64,000 nt of DNA from Casuarina equisetifolia. Lineage: Eukaryota; Streptophyta; Magnoliopsida; Fagales; Casuarinaceae. How positions within the stretch are numbered: the stretch's first letter is position 1; each line of letters opens with the position of its first letter. The position numbers and the translations under genes are program-made. Location of the stretch: assembly GCA_028551475.1 (NCBI GenBank), contig CM052358.1, forward strand, positions 15,607,938 through 15,671,937, in the 5' to 3' direction. The notes under the pieces are model-generated. The model ran no database searches and was not told where the DNA came from. It was given only the letters and a program-made list of their open reading frames with translations. Positions 36,301-49,191 of the stretch are shown in pieces.

Positions 36301-38740
36301 TAATTTTAAAAGGCACAAAATTTTAACCAAAAAATTAGCTTTAGGATTAAATGATTACTTTTTTTATTTAAATTTTATCACAATAAATTATATATTCAAT
36401 ATAAGACTTTCATCTTGTGGGTATGTTTTTACATGTCAAATGATATTAGGCTTAAAGTTACATGAGATAAAACAAATCTAACCTAGGATCCAATATCAAA
36501 TTAGAAGGCTTAAAACATAACTTAAAAATTAATTTAAGAGTTACATGAGCACTTCTTTCATTTAAATTTTATCATAAAAAATTACATATTAAATATGGTT
36601 GATGCAATTAATTACAGTGGCTTGCATTAGTTTCTCACCCAGTTCGCCGGTTCACCGTAAAACCTATGGGTTTGTGGTTTATGTTACGTCAAATCATTGG
36701 ACCCCTCTTTTTTTTAACATCTTTTCATATCATTCTTGCATGTCGTTTAGCTACAATTAATTAAAATTAAAAGATTCAATGAATATAATGTCACCAGTTC
36801 AGCACCGCCTTTTTCACACGTGAAAACGTTACATTTTTTATTACCAAATTTTGATTGAAAGAGTCTGCCCAATCGATTGATATTCTTCTTTATATCTGTT
36901 TGGGAAATTAAAGTCCAATTGTTTTTTTTTTTTTTCTCTCCTTTGATAAAAGCCAAGCCTTTTTCATTTATTTCTCCGAAAAAGCAGGCAGGCCACAAGC
37001 AAAGCATCAAACAAGGTCGCCGGGGCCTGATTAAGCAGCAAGAAGTCAAAGATGCCCCCCGGTTCAATGAACACATAGCAAAACAACAGTAGGTTATTTT
37101 AGTCTTTTGGTACGAGGGAAAGAAAAGGATAGATGAGAAAAAAGGTATTAACCAGTCTACGAGTTCCGACATGAAACGCAACGCCACCGACAGGCTCGTG
37201 TTATGAAGTGATGCAGGCCTCGACTGTCGGAACGAGACGCCGTCATTTGCACACCGCCACATTACGGCATTACCTAACCATTGAGGTTACACAATAACTA
37301 ACCCATTGAATAGGTTTCAACCAGGTTAGAGAATATGCCGACGGAGACTACCAGCCCGCCGGCTGGAGAAATGTCGCCGTTCGAACCGCCTCCCACATCT
37401 GCAGATTTCATCTGGGCCTTCAATGCAAAACAAAGCTACATGCCTACCGTAGAGCAAAGGTTCACATAAAAAGGTACCAAAATCACGATTTTGATTTTAT
37501 TTAATTAAACTAATCCATAAAAAGAGCGTAATCATAACCCGTCTCTCTCTAGGTTCTCTGCTGACGCACTTCATATTTGGACCATGCTCAGACGGCGACA
37601 GCTCAGCGTCCAACTGCAAGTGGGCAGGTAAACCTGGGGCGGCCAAGAGTCTGCATAGTCCCCGTCCGAAAGCTTTTTGTCCCCTTCTCTGTTATGGAGC
37701 TGGAAAGCCGAGCCATGCACCCTGGCCATTGTGACATCAGCTACATTGTTCAATATCGTCGACGAATATGAAGGCAATAAATGAAAATTAAGCATCTTTC
37801 TTTGCTGTAGTTCATGATTGAAGCTTTTTCATGCAGGTCGTAAAATCATTTGGAGAGCTTGGCTTCTAAGACCACCGACACAAGCGTCCGAGTCAGAGTC
37901 AATCAAAAACAATTTTATTCTACTCAAGGAACATTCTTTACAACCTAACACCAAACCTCGCCCTAAGAAAGTCCGGCTTCTGGTCGACTTTACGTTATGA
38001 CGTCAACTCATCATATGGAATGAAAACTATAAGGTGTTCGGTAGTGTGAAAAAAAAAAAAAGAAAACATCGTGTGAAGACAGAAAAGTCAAATTAGGGAG
38101 GAAACAGAAAATGGGCAAAAAGTTGTTGATAGATTAAACAAGAAAATCAATTACAGATAGAGTTGGAGAAAGAGGTGATTAGTAGTTATTAAAATAACAA
38201 TGAGCCAAAGAAATTTGAGCAATATATAAATCTCTTTATAGAAAAATTAGTTAAACAAAATGAAAAATTATACAAACTCGAAATGAAATTTATATTAAGT
38301 AATACATTGGAGTAAAGAAATTTGTTAGAGATAAATAATTAAAACCTGTTCGAAAAGAATAAATCATGGAAATATTAATTTAGTCAAACGACATATGGAG
38401 TACCGTTTCCCTAATTGTTACGCATTGTGGAGGAGAGTCAAATCTAGAAAACTGGTCGAAATTTTGGCAAAGCCTCCGAAGCCACTTCGATGAGGCTCCA
38501 TTTCAGCTCAGCCGCCTTTCTTTCGGCTGCTGGACCCTACTCCCACTCTCACAGCCTGTCCGAACCTACTATTTCAGTCCTAGGTGTAAAATTCAACTCT
38601 ATCACCGCAACCGACACATCTTCCCGACTCTAACCCCCTCCCCCGGGAACCATTAACGCACAAAACTACACTTATCTCTGAAACTGTAAAAACAAAAGCA
38701 CACCAACCAACGGCACAAAACGCAACCACATAAACTTTAT
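36301..38740. other. Intergenic, upstream of the FLA gene
   Basis: It is mostly AT-rich. Two G+C-richer patches stand out: 36940-37270 and 37330-37760. The second holds the small open frame at 37335-37469 and open frames on both strands near 37570-37790, none with a recognised domain. The last 300 bases before 38740 should hold the FLA promoter. No clear TATA box was seen. Confidence 0.4.
37335..37469 (+). other. Small open frame, 44 codons, unknown
   Basis: This ATG-started frame of 44 aa is Pro-rich at the N-terminus (SPPAGEMSPFEPPPTSADF) and ends QSYMPTVEQRFT. Its composition looks protein-like and its G+C is above its surroundings. I do not recognise it. It could be a small gene, an exon of a decayed gene, or chance. 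Confidence 0.25.
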
Positions 38741-38760
38741 CACGGACAGCTCTGTGTTTT

Positions 38761-38800
38761 CCCTTTCTCTCTCTTTCTCTCTCTCGTACTCTCTCTCCTG
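38761..38800 (+). promoter_or_regulatory. CT-rich leader upstream of the FLA start codon
   Basis: A run of CTCTCTTTCT-type pyrimidine repeats ends 48 bases before the ATG at 38849. Pyrimidine-rich 5' leaders are common near plant transcription starts. It probably lies in the 5' UTR or core promoter; which one is not visible. Confidence 0.5.
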
Positions 38801-38848
38801 TTGAGTCCGGGTGCTCTGGGTCTGCATCGGCCGCATTTCTCGGTGGCC

Positions 38849-41691
38849 ATGGATTTCCGCATCCTTGGCGCGTCGTATCTTTTCCTGTTGTCCGGAATAT
38901 GCCTTGCAATGCCGGAACATTCCAACCCCAGGTCGTCCTCTGGGTCGAGCATGGGTCAGATAAACTCCAACTCGGTCCTGGTGGCTTTGCTGGACTCGCA
39001 TTATACGGAACTGGCTGAGCTTGTGGAGAAGGCTATGCTGTTGCAGACACTGGAAGAGACTGTCGGCAAGCACAATATCACTATCTTTGCTCCCAAGAAC
39101 GAGGCCCTGGAGCGCGATCTCGACCCGGAGTTCAAGCGGTTCTTGCTGGAGCCTGGTAATCTTAAGTCGCTCCAGAAGCTCTTGATGTTTCACATAATCC
39201 CAACTCGCATCGGATCCGACCAGTGGCCGACCGAGTCTGAGTCCACCCGGAAGCACCACACTCTCTCCAATGACCATCTCCATCTGGCGCGTCTCGCTGA
39301 ATCCGGCGGGGAAAGAACTGTGGATCGTGCCACGGTGACCCATCCGGACTCGGTGACCCGACCCGACGGCGTAATCCACGGGATTGAACGGCTTCTGATC
39401 CCCCAGTCCGTCCAGAACGACTTCAACAACCGCCGGAGCCTCCGTTCAATCTCCGCCGTCAAACCCGAGGGAGCTCCCGAAGTGGACCCCAGGACGCATC
39501 GCCTGAAAAAGCCAGCTCCGCCAGCGAAACCCGGTTCGCCGCCGGCACTCCCGATCTACGACGCTCTGGCCCCCGGACCGTCGTTGGCTCCGGCTCCAGC
39601 ACCCGGGCCGGGTGGGCCGCACCACCATTTTAACGGGGAGGCTCAGGTCAAGGACTTCATTAAGACCCTGCTACACTACGGAGGGTACAACGAGATGGCC
39701 GATATCTTGGTGAACCTGACCTCCTTGGCTACCGAGATTGGCCGGTTAGTTTCGGAGGGTTACGTGCTGACCGTTTTGGCACCAAATGACGAGGCGATGG
39801 CTAAGCTAACGACGGACCAGCTGAGCGAACCAGGTGCACCAGAGCAGATCATGTACTACCACCTTATTCCGGAGTACCAGACAGAGGAGAGCATGTACAA
39901 TGCAGTGAGGAGGTTCGGGAAGGTGAAGTACGATACGCTGCGTTTGCCGCATAAATTGGTCGCCCAGGAGGCGGACGGGTCAGTCCAATTCGGGCATGGT
40001 AACGGGCCTGCATACTTGTTCGATCCAGATATCTACACGGACGGTCGGATCTCGGTACAGGGGATCGACGGTGTTTTGTTCCCGCCGGAGGAGGTAGAAA
40101 CTAAGACAGTGGTGAAGACGAGTCAACCCGCCAAGGCTTTGGCCAAACGTCGTAGAGGTATGTAAATAAATTTTCATTCTTTGTTCATTGTTTTTTCTTT
40201 TTCTTTTTGATTTTTGGGTTGTTTTACAAATAGGTAATGATTGTTCTTTTTAATTGTGTGGTTATTTTTTTTCCTTAAATTGATTTCACTTATATTACTG
40301 CCACATGGCTGTCTATTATGGCTTTTCTTTTCTTTTCTTCTTTTTCTTTCTCTTTTTGTTTTCCGTAAGACTTTGAGAAGTTTACTTTTTTCTTTTTTCC
40401 CTCCTAAATTTTAATTAAGTGCGGTGAAGGAAAATAATATATTGTTGGATTGAAAAGGAGCAAGTACAGGGCTCAATTAGATTGAAGTGAATGTGAATTA
40501 TATTGAAAATATTGAAGTTTTGCCCTCAATTAGATTTATTCAGGGCTACTACTAGTAAGAAATAATTTGGATTTGGACCGTGTGAGAAGTGAACATTTAC
40601 TAGGATAAATCTGCATTAACTTCATATCCGGAACCATAAAATTGATATTTTGCAAAAGGAGAGTGGACAAAAGAAAAGAGTAAATTATTGGGTATTTTCG
40701 AATCTTAATAGTTGATTTTATCTCGATCACTTGTTAGCCTAGTGACAAGCTAGCTAGATTTAGGACTAAGAAATGTGCATTAAAAAAAAAAGTTGATTCT
40801 ATATATTTGTAATGCTGTGTCATTGCCAGTCCCTATACAAAAGGTATTGAAAATTCACAATCGATCTAAAAATAATATCTCTAAATTGTGGCGTGACTCT
40901 AGTGCTATTTGTCTCTGCTTTTGTGTGTAATAGTATAATCCTGTGCTGTTAGCCAACTGGAGATTTTTGGCTTTGTCAAGGGATGAGCGAAAAAAGTGAA
41001 CTCCATAGGTATGTGGTAGGACAGGACTTTTAAAAAATAAACAGCAGCAAATCCAGCTGGAAGTGATAAATGGACTTTGTCCTTTGGCACCTTTCCTGAC
41101 TGTATTTTTACCGAACATCTGACCGTTAAGCTTCTAGTTTCTAGCTTCTTCTTTTTGCTATTTCCGTGATCTTTTTGGTCTACACAAATCAGTGAAGCAA
41201 ATCTCATTTTAAGCTGCTTGTGTGGTTGTTTCATGATATATAGCAGTCACATAGAGAAGGACAGAAAGTTAGGCAAGGGTTTGAGGATACATCTAAGACT
41301 TAAAAGCTTAAGGGGAATTTGATAAAAGTTGGTGGTAGATATATTCCAATATAAAAGACAAAGCCCCAAAAGCAAAGAGCTTGCCAGCTCAACCATGCAT
41401 GATTGATGATGCTGCGGGTGGGCAACCTTTTAATACCCAAAAAATGTGCTTTCTAGCCAGAAAAGTAGAAATCTTTTTAGTTCTATCTCACAAAGAACTT
41501 TATCATCTATGTTCGTTTTTCTCGTAATTTGATTGTTAATTTAGGTGTAGTTAGCTATTATGCATCAATAGACTTTCCATTATTTTCTGTCTAAATCATG
41601 ATTGTGGAATTTCGCAGGAAAATTGATGGAGGTTGCTTGCCGAATGCTTGGAACCTTTGGACAGGATTCTCGCTTTTCCACTTGCCAATAA
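38849..41691 (+). CDS. FLA17: Fasciclin-like arabinogalactan protein, FLA17/FLA18 type
   Basis: This is a secreted cell-wall glycoprotein; FAS1 domains mediate adhesion-type contacts in the apoplast. The exons are 38849-40157 and 41618-41691 (GT-AG intron, phase 1), giving 460 aa, close to Arabidopsis FLA17. A signal peptide covers residues 1-20. FAS1-1 is about 43-188 (TIFAPKNEAL 78-87, FHIIP 114-118, GVIHGIERLLIP 174-185). A Pro-rich AGP linker at about 220-257 includes APGPSLAPAPAPGPG. FAS1-2 is about 268-412 (LTVLAPNDEAM 307-317, YYHLIP 336-341, GIDGVLFP 405-412). N-glycosylation sites are at 76 and 289. No hydrophobic GPI-anchor tail is present, as in the FLA15-18 group. The last 24 residues (GKLMEVACRMLGTFGQDSRF...) come from exon 2. 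An upstream in-frame ATG (38801) is less likely because it would bury the signal peptide. A 3' UTR intron (about 41729-41860) is possible. Confidence 0.93.
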
Positions 41692-44040
41692 AAAATTCTC
41701 TGCACTCCTTTGGTCGCCGGCAAGGAAAGAATAGCCTAAGGTTTTAACTTCTCTCTTATTCCCTCTGTATATTTAACATCCAACTTAGCAGGGTGCAAGC
41801 TATCGATTATGTCCTGAATTTTGTCAAATCCATTGATTTACGTACTATGATGCAGATGCAACAGGATTTATAGAAATGCAAAGGATGTGGTGGAAGTTGT
41901 ATGGAATGTGAAGGCAACTAAGCTGAGGGGGAGGACAAGGGGTGTGACCTCAGTCTCTTTCTTTTTCCTTTTTAAAAATTTTTATTTTGGGGTCTTATTC
42001 TTGTGGGTTTTTGTCTCCCAAGGGGTAAAAGAGTTATTCTAGTTTTTATATATACTATAGTACATATGTATCTTATTTTATTCTATAATTTGTTAGGAGG
42101 TTGGGTTTATGCCGTGTGTAATCGAGATGGATGAGGCAGAGTGCCTTTCACGTTTGTCTTCTGCCTGCTGAATAAACATTCAAACAGAAAAAATGTGAAA
42201 TACAATAAAATGATTCTTTTTTGTAATAATGTATTTGTGGAAGAAACTCATTGCTCTTCTTCTTCGATTAATAATGCTGTCTCAGTTTGTTGCTTTCTCG
42301 CCCATGGTAAGTTCCTTCAGGCATCCCACAGGACTTTGGCACATTATTGTACCCGAAAGTTGGTGGCTACATGAGTTGGCAGACATAGGCATTAGTCGAC
42401 CGGCCGAACCTTTTGGTTCCCTGAGCATGTTTTTTATTGGGGTCCTGCACAAGATGCTTCCTGGTTAAGTTAACCTGCACCGCAAGTGATTTACAGAGGA
42501 ATGAGACAAATACTTCTTCTGGCAGGAATCCGTCAACAGTTTGATAGTGATGGGGCAAGATTTTGATAGGCCCCCCTGCAGGAAATTGGCCAAGCTTGCG
42601 CCGTGTTAGGCAGGCCAGCAAGGTTCATTACGTTGTTGCCAGGCTAGCGTCTTATAGAAGGTCATTTCAGATCATCTTCTTCAACAGTTTGTTACCATTT
42701 CCGTCCCCCAGTCTACCTTGTGCAGAGCCTGAAAGGATGCAATTTTTTTAATGCATTACCTCCCAATCTTTCCGAGTTACATCTTCCTCTGTTTACCAAT
42801 GTTCTTTTCCGTCCTGCTACCAGTTCAAGTCGTATTCGTCCATTATTTACGACTCTAGGTAATGTGGTTTGTGTAGGAATGGGACACCAATGGGAGAAGA
42901 TGGCTGTGGCTTTAAGCCACCTTTTAGCGAATCTCAAAGCTAAGTTTTGAGATTTTTGCTGACGTTCCTTAGTGCATTTGACTATAACTTCCTTACCTCT
43001 TAAGTTATTCTCAACGTAAGCATCCAACTTTTTTCTTTAAAAACTAATCATTAAAAACTGTGAACTCTTCAGCATATAAGAAGTCAAATAAAAATACTAG
43101 TAATATAGTATAACCACTATTTTTGGTACATTCTTTTTTTGAAGCAGGAAAAATCATAAGAATTTAATCTATGGATAGTAAAATTATGTAGTGAAATTAT
43201 AACAATCCAATATATAAATAATGATGTATAAAATTTAAATTCTAATATCACATTAGAAAAGAATTTAAAATTTTTCCTCTAAAAATCAATGGTTAAAAAA
43301 TAAGATACCTAAATATATAAAAAGAATATAGCAAGAAGATATTAAGGATGTGAGATACTCACTATTTTCAATACTCATAGAACATCTCTACAAACATAGA
43401 GAATCAGTGCAAAATAAAGTGATAAAGAATTCTTTAAGGAGAAATATTAATATGAAACACAAGTTTTTATCTACCCCTATTCTAAAAGATTCAATACTCT
43501 CACCCTTTGCTTAGGGCAATCACATCATGCAATCCAATTGAATTTGAAGATCACATTTCTATGTAAGACAAGAATCATATACTAGAAAATAAAATTCATA
43601 AAATAAAGTTCAAATAAAAGAGGATTTTTCTAATCCTTCAAATAGCTTTTGGGTTAAGCTTTTTAATAGGATATTATAGCATAAGTTGACTCCTTTTTCT
43701 TTCTTTTTTTCCTTTTTTAATCTCATATGACCTTAAACCTAATGACATGGAGTGCATGAAAGAATATGCATAGGATGAAAGTTTTACACCAAAAAATAAA
43801 ATTCTCAATGTAAAACTTAAATGAAAAAAATGATCTTTAAACTTTAAGTTAACTTTAAAATTAAGCCTATGACTTTTCAGTAATATTTAAGTATTCATTC
43901 GTCAATATGAAAAGTGATAGGCAAAATTAATTTTAGTTTACTGTAACTCGAATTTTGCTTGCCAAAATTGATAAGTGACCGATTAAGCGTCAAAAGGGTT
44001 GCATTTTCTCATAGGCGGTGGCCAAACGTTTCACAAAATC
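41692..44040. other. Downstream of FLA: 3' UTR, then unrecognised sequence
   Basis: Up to about 42150 is probably the FLA 3' UTR and flank. From 42200 to 42960 G+C rises and open frames occur on both strands (plus frame ending KMAVALSHLLANLKAKF at 42950, and minus frames at 42367-42621 and 42713-43027). None shows a domain I know, so this is either a decayed gene or old element DNA. From 43000 to 44040 the sequence is AT-rich and empty. Confidence 0.4.
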
Positions 44041-44280
44041 GATTAAAATATCAAATCTTGCTTTGTTTTGGAAAAAGGCAGAGATTGTGGGAAGAGGGCT
44101 AACTGGAGCGTCAGCTTGTGTCTTTTCTGGCAAATGTCACATGCAGCTACTTGTTTGAGCATGTGCTGCTTCACCTCCCGCCCGTAAAATGATGCCCCCA
44201 CATGGTTCATCGGGCTGCGTACTAGCGAATGTGTTGTAGTTTGGAACTTCCATGGAAATTCTATTGAATTCATTACTTAA
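44040..44280 (-). mobile_element. Fossil Ty3/gypsy integrase zinc-binding fragment
   Basis: The minus strand reads GREVKQHMLKQVAACDICQK followed by a leucine/proline stretch. This matches the gypsy integrase HHCC region (…VxxCDICQRxK…LQPLPIP). It is a very short, broken relic without LTRs. Confidence 0.6.
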
Positions 44281-46740
44281 GTCCGTCAGCGGCAATATCA
44301 AATAGGCGCTAAGTAACATATCTACGTGAGTCTAAAGAGAAGAAATTAACTTTTCTTAACCTTTGAATGCCAAATGAGGACGTAGCATTTGTGAGAGCCA
44401 GCATTTCCCCCTTTCCTGAACACATCAACGGGCATAGGTAGCCTAGCAAAGTGAGCGCGGTCGTTGTACGATGGTTCTACTCGTCTGTCAAAGGCACCTC
44501 TAAAGTTCTTCAATGTTACAGGCTTATGGGGCTGGATATTCAAGAGCAACAAAGCTTGCCAATTTAATAGATTATAGTCTTTAGTAGTATAATGGTTGGG
44601 CTCATTATAATTAGTATTTAAACCGCGGAAGAAACAACTTAGTGGAGAATGATATTAAAGGATAATTGAGTTTGCCAATTTAACAGAATTTAGGTAATTA
44701 TTACCATCTATACTTTTAGGATCATATTCTACATTTTTTGAAAATTACTTATGTAAAGTTTAATGATATTAAGAATCACTCTTTTTGTCTCTTTTCCCAT
44801 CCAAATTTCTAATGGAGTGCTACCACGTACCAAGTTATTGCTACCCACGTATCCAATAAAATATTACTGTTATATACTCAAAAAACAAATAAAATATGGA
44901 AATGAAAAAAGAATCCTTCGGGAACCGGAGTTTGGCACTTAAACCTCCCCGCACAAGAATTTTTCTTTTTCCTTCACCGAAAGCTGTTGGCACCGACTAC
45001 TTCTTCATCCTCCTTCTTTGCCCAATTATTTATTTCTTTTATCTTCATATCATCTTTGTTCAGACATAGACAAATTTAGTTAGCTCGTGATCCTCTGTCA
45101 TTTACCGACTACATGTGGAATCCTCATATGTCAATAGTTGTAGTATAACTGAGTCCACTTTTGTTACATGTGAAACGATATTACGTGGAAAGTTATCAAT
45201 TTTTGTTTCAACCGAAATAGATTAATTTATTATGATTGTGTCCTTTCCTAGAGATTTTTACCTACCTCCTTTAGCAAACTTTGTGTGATCAACAGCACTA
45301 TTTTGAGCAATAAGAGGTAAATGGTAATGTCCTAATTCAAATTTAAAACTCTTAGTTTTGAATACATATCAATTAATCATTTACTTCAAAAGTTTAAACT
45401 TATAAAGCGAATTTAATTATCTAATGAATATCAGGACACCTATATTTCCCAAAGCAATAAAAAACTTCCTTCAAGTTGATAATATGGGAGATCTAGTTCT
45501 TGGTTTGTTGCTAGCTTCAAAAACCAGATTCGCGCACAGCTTGAGTAGTTTATCATAAGTCATAATCTTAATCTCTAACCAGTTAGTTAAATAATAAACT
45601 AGTACAGACCTCGTTGTGAAATATAGGATTTGATACTTTGTATGCATGACTTGGGTTGTATTTTTAAACAAAAGAAAAAAGAAAAAAGAATAGAGGCCCC
45701 GGAGATTGGGTCACCAAATGCTGGTCTTGGTTGACATTGCAATGGATGCATATGAAGTCCAAATACTACAATAAATTAATAATCCCTCATGTAAGCTTAA
45801 GTCCTCTTTTGCACGTAAGACCCAGAGAATATCCAACTAAAAAGATTAAGAAAAATTGTGGAAGCAACTTTAAAACTCAGGTGATATGATATTGAATTAT
45901 CAATTCTCTCCAAAGGTCAACTTGATAAGTTAGGATAATGTAATTATTTGTAGTATTTCTAACAGGTTTCCACGTTATGTAAAGGTTGTGATCTTCAGAC
46001 TTCGCCTCTACCATATCAATGCTCTCCACCCTCAACGTCGAAGTGTTGAAGAGAAAGTAATTAACTACCTTGGTTGTCTCAATATTAGGTGGTTTGCACG
46101 TGAACTATTCAGTCTACAAAAATCTTAGGAACACCGGAAAAGCCACCATACTGTGTGCTGCCCCCCGTGTTAACTAATTCAAGTCGAAACTAATAATACC
46201 TAAACGCTTACCCTTTATTCTGCCAGCTCGCAGCTTAGAAACAAGTAGTCGACGAGGTGCGATAAACATGATTCTAAGGCGAAATGGAAACTCCATTTTG
46301 CAGTTGAGTCTTTAATAAATAAACCTAAAGACTACAGTTTATGACAACCTCTCGTAAAGAATATTACTGATGATACTCTTATTGAGTTTAATGTCTAATA
46401 AATAAACGGATTTAACCATTTGCATCAATAACCAGGCTTGCTGAAATTCTACCGTAAAATATTACAGCCAATTTACAAGTTCTTTTGCAAGTATTGGGCC
46501 CTGCATTTGAAAGAAAATAATACAAATATAGCGTTGGAACAAGTCCCCATCCATTAATTACTCAGCGGCCAACTGTTTACTTGTTTCATCTACCAACCAT
46601 ATGTTCGTTCAACAAAAATCTTATTAGAACGGTGGAGAACAGCATTATCAAAGTTCAACATGTTTAACGAAAAAGGACTCCAATTAAGTCGTTTTCTGGT
46701 AACTGTATATTGAAATAAAAAAGAAACACCTCAATCAGAA
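44281..46740. other. Intergenic, no gene recognised
   Basis: The sequence is AT-rich with only short open frames. A minus-strand frame at 44346-44552 (68 codons) is somewhat G+C-richer and may be more of the gypsy relic, but it has no recognisable motif. Confidence 0.4.
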
Positions 46741-46844
46741 GAATCTAATCAAAGCATTTGTACTTCGATCAACCATTACATTTACAGCACAGGTGAACTT
46801 GGGAGTTTTATTGCAGACATGTAAACAAAGATCCGTTTCTGCCT

Positions 46845-48065
46845 TCACGGCATATTCAGATAGGACCGTCTCTCACTCTTGTTTTGCCACCATTCCATAA
46901 ACTTAACCTGCGATGGAATGGTGTCCAACCTGTAAAGTTGCAGCCAGTGGTTTGCGATCTCTTGCCCAAATGTCATACCAAACACACCTCCCGCTATGAA
47001 GGACAACCCAGCACCTGCGAGATACAAGGATAAGAATTTTAACACAACACGCAAGAGAACACAAAACCAATCATGCCTTCCCCATATCAGAAATCTTAGA
47101 TGAACAATTTACTCATTTTTTTTTAAACTCGTCAGTAAAAAGAAATGTGTTCTTTTGCCTTTTTCCTGAATCAATGCAGCAACTAGTACTCCAACCTTCT
47201 GAATACCTCTTTGAGCAAAATAGATGACAAATAAGATATGTATGAATGGTTAACAAATGGAATAAGTATTCTATATCATCCATCTTTCAAGATTGCAGTA
47301 CAGTAACAACCTAAAACCTAAAATATTCGGCTCTTGCAAAAAATGGATAATAATTAGCCAGATTACTTCAATACATCCAACCCCACCACCGTGAAAACAC
47401 ACCCTCACACCCCACCAAAAAAAAAAAAAAAATCTGGGGTGTTTCCTTTGCATAGGCAGGAAACCAAGACGCGATAACCTTCAAATAAAATGAAGAGAAC
47501 AGCTTTACACATAAAGATGGACCTCACTATCTTATGCTGAGATAACTGAGTGACATCTTTGCCATCCACATAATTCGTATTTCTACCATATTTATCAGTG
47601 AAGTTCTTTGCTTTGTACAAGAATCAATTCCATAGTGCAATATTTGTGTTAATACTATGATTCCACAACAAAAGTGCGGTTTTCTGAAACAGGACAATGA
47701 AGAAGCAGTAAAGTAGTTAGCATTAGATGGGATGATTGACTGAGGCCAAAGGAGAAGAAAGCTCGATTGAGATTTAAAACGAGAAAAATAAGAGAAATTG
47801 AAGACAGGCAAATTATTCTTTTCTGGAGCCTCAATGCTTTAGACACAAAAATCCATAAATTATTATCGTTATGAGATTTCACAAAACGCAAAATCAGAAA
47901 AAAGCTCATAGCGAAGGGAGTAATAAGGTAAAACAGATATTAGAAAGAAGATTCAGAAGACTTGCCATGCAAGCTTTTTGAATATTTCCAGGTAGCACCT
48001 GCTGTAGCTGCTCCTATGATACCTCCTGTGAAAGCAAACTGTGCCGCTTCTCTAGCAGTTGTCAG
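46845..48065 (-). pseudogene. SDH6: SDH6-like complex II subunit, 3' exons
   Basis: The exons at 47966-48065 and 46845-47014 (minus strand) encode LTTAREAAQFAFTGGIIGAA...WKYSKSLHG and then AGLSFIAGGVFGMTFGQEI, followed by NHWLQLYRLDT and a KFMEWW tail, with a TGA at 46845-46847. From memory this matches the C-terminal two thirds of SDH6, a plant-specific membrane-associated subunit of mitochondrial succinate dehydrogenase. A hydrophobic helix spans the exon junction. The intron starts GCAAGT, not GT: ...GCATG|GCAAGT, with acceptor CTCGCAG, so it is a GC-AG intron. The upstream acceptor (TTTCTCAG at 48066) is good, but no sound first exon is visible between 48066 and 49800. The only candidate is the damaged remnant at 55175-55293. 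These two exons themselves look undamaged. Confidence 0.65.
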
Positions 48066-49170
48066 CTGAGAAAAAGGAAAAGATGTGCATCAAACCTTTC
48101 GTAGCAAACTAATTCATAGTATAGACACCACAGAACCATCAAAACAGAACAAATGTCATATTACTACATTCCTTCCTCCTGGTGATAGACTCAATAAATG
48201 TAAATTCAAATTCACTATCAAAGTTCAGTGGAAAAATGTAACTGACACGCTGAATATTAACAAAGAGCAAAACAGGAGAGGGGAAAAAAGAAAGAAAGAA
48301 AAAGAGGGGCCATAATTTGCCACGTTGCCATTTGCTATACACAGGGTTTACGGTTGGTAGCTAAAAAACTAAAATTGGAGTGAATTTCATGTTGTTTCTT
48401 AGATGAGATGAAGAAAAATCTAACATATTTTCGTTGTCAACATTACTGATCAGCGAAGGATGCCCATTTAACTTTATTCTACCAAAGAGTACACACCATC
48501 GATCCTCCCTAGTTAAGAATTCTAAGTTCGCTTTATGTATCATGAGTATATAAAAACCGCCAGTATGTCCAAAAAATCAAACAAAACAGCAGGGGAGAGA
48601 TGATGTGAACACCTAGACATCAGCCAATGACAAGTTCAATGGACAGTATCAGAGAATTCCACGAAAGAACCATCAGTTAAAGCAAGCAATCCAAATGAAT
48701 TCCAGAAAGCAGAAAACAGAAAACAGAAAGGAACCAGGCATCTAGACAAAACACTCTTTCCATATTCTCCAAGTTCAACCAGAGCGCAATGAAGGCAAAC
48801 AGTGAAGTCCAGTGGTATCAAAGAAGCAAATAAGTTCACTTGTCTCCAAACTGATAAATAACAACTCAAGCTTCATATTCAAGCACAAGCAGAACCCTTA
48901 AGTTCGCCTTTTAATTGAAAGTCTTAAAAGTGATTCCTTTCAGATGGAATCGATAATTTTATCATGTTACAATTAAAAATCTAAAAACAAAAGTGGATGA
49001 CAAGTTCTCTAGATACCAGGAAAGTCGCACTAGCATAGCATGGGTAATTACATATCCACGGTTGGTCACGGGCATAAGATCAGACAAATCAATCACCCAC
49101 ACTTCTGACCTCATATTTTGTTCATAATCAAAATGTAAGAGAACTAAACAGCAGACATAACATCATATGT

Positions 49171-49191
49171 AATATATATATATATATATAT
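49171..49191. repeat. (AT)n microsatellite
   Basis: A short AT dinucleotide run of about ten units lies in the region between the SDH6-like 3' exons and the copia element. Confidence 0.9.

Noticed and set aside
36747-37262. 171-codon minus-strand open frame
   Set aside because: It is low complexity (poly-Lys from a T-run) and matches no family; treated as chance.
38672-39379. 235-codon open frame on the minus strand
   Set aside because: It lies opposite the FLA first exon, is Arg/Glu-rich from reverse-complement codon bias, and has no domain.
44346-44552. 68-codon minus-strand frame next to the gypsy integrase scrap
   Set aside because: It has no recognisable motif; position alone is not enough to assign it to the element.
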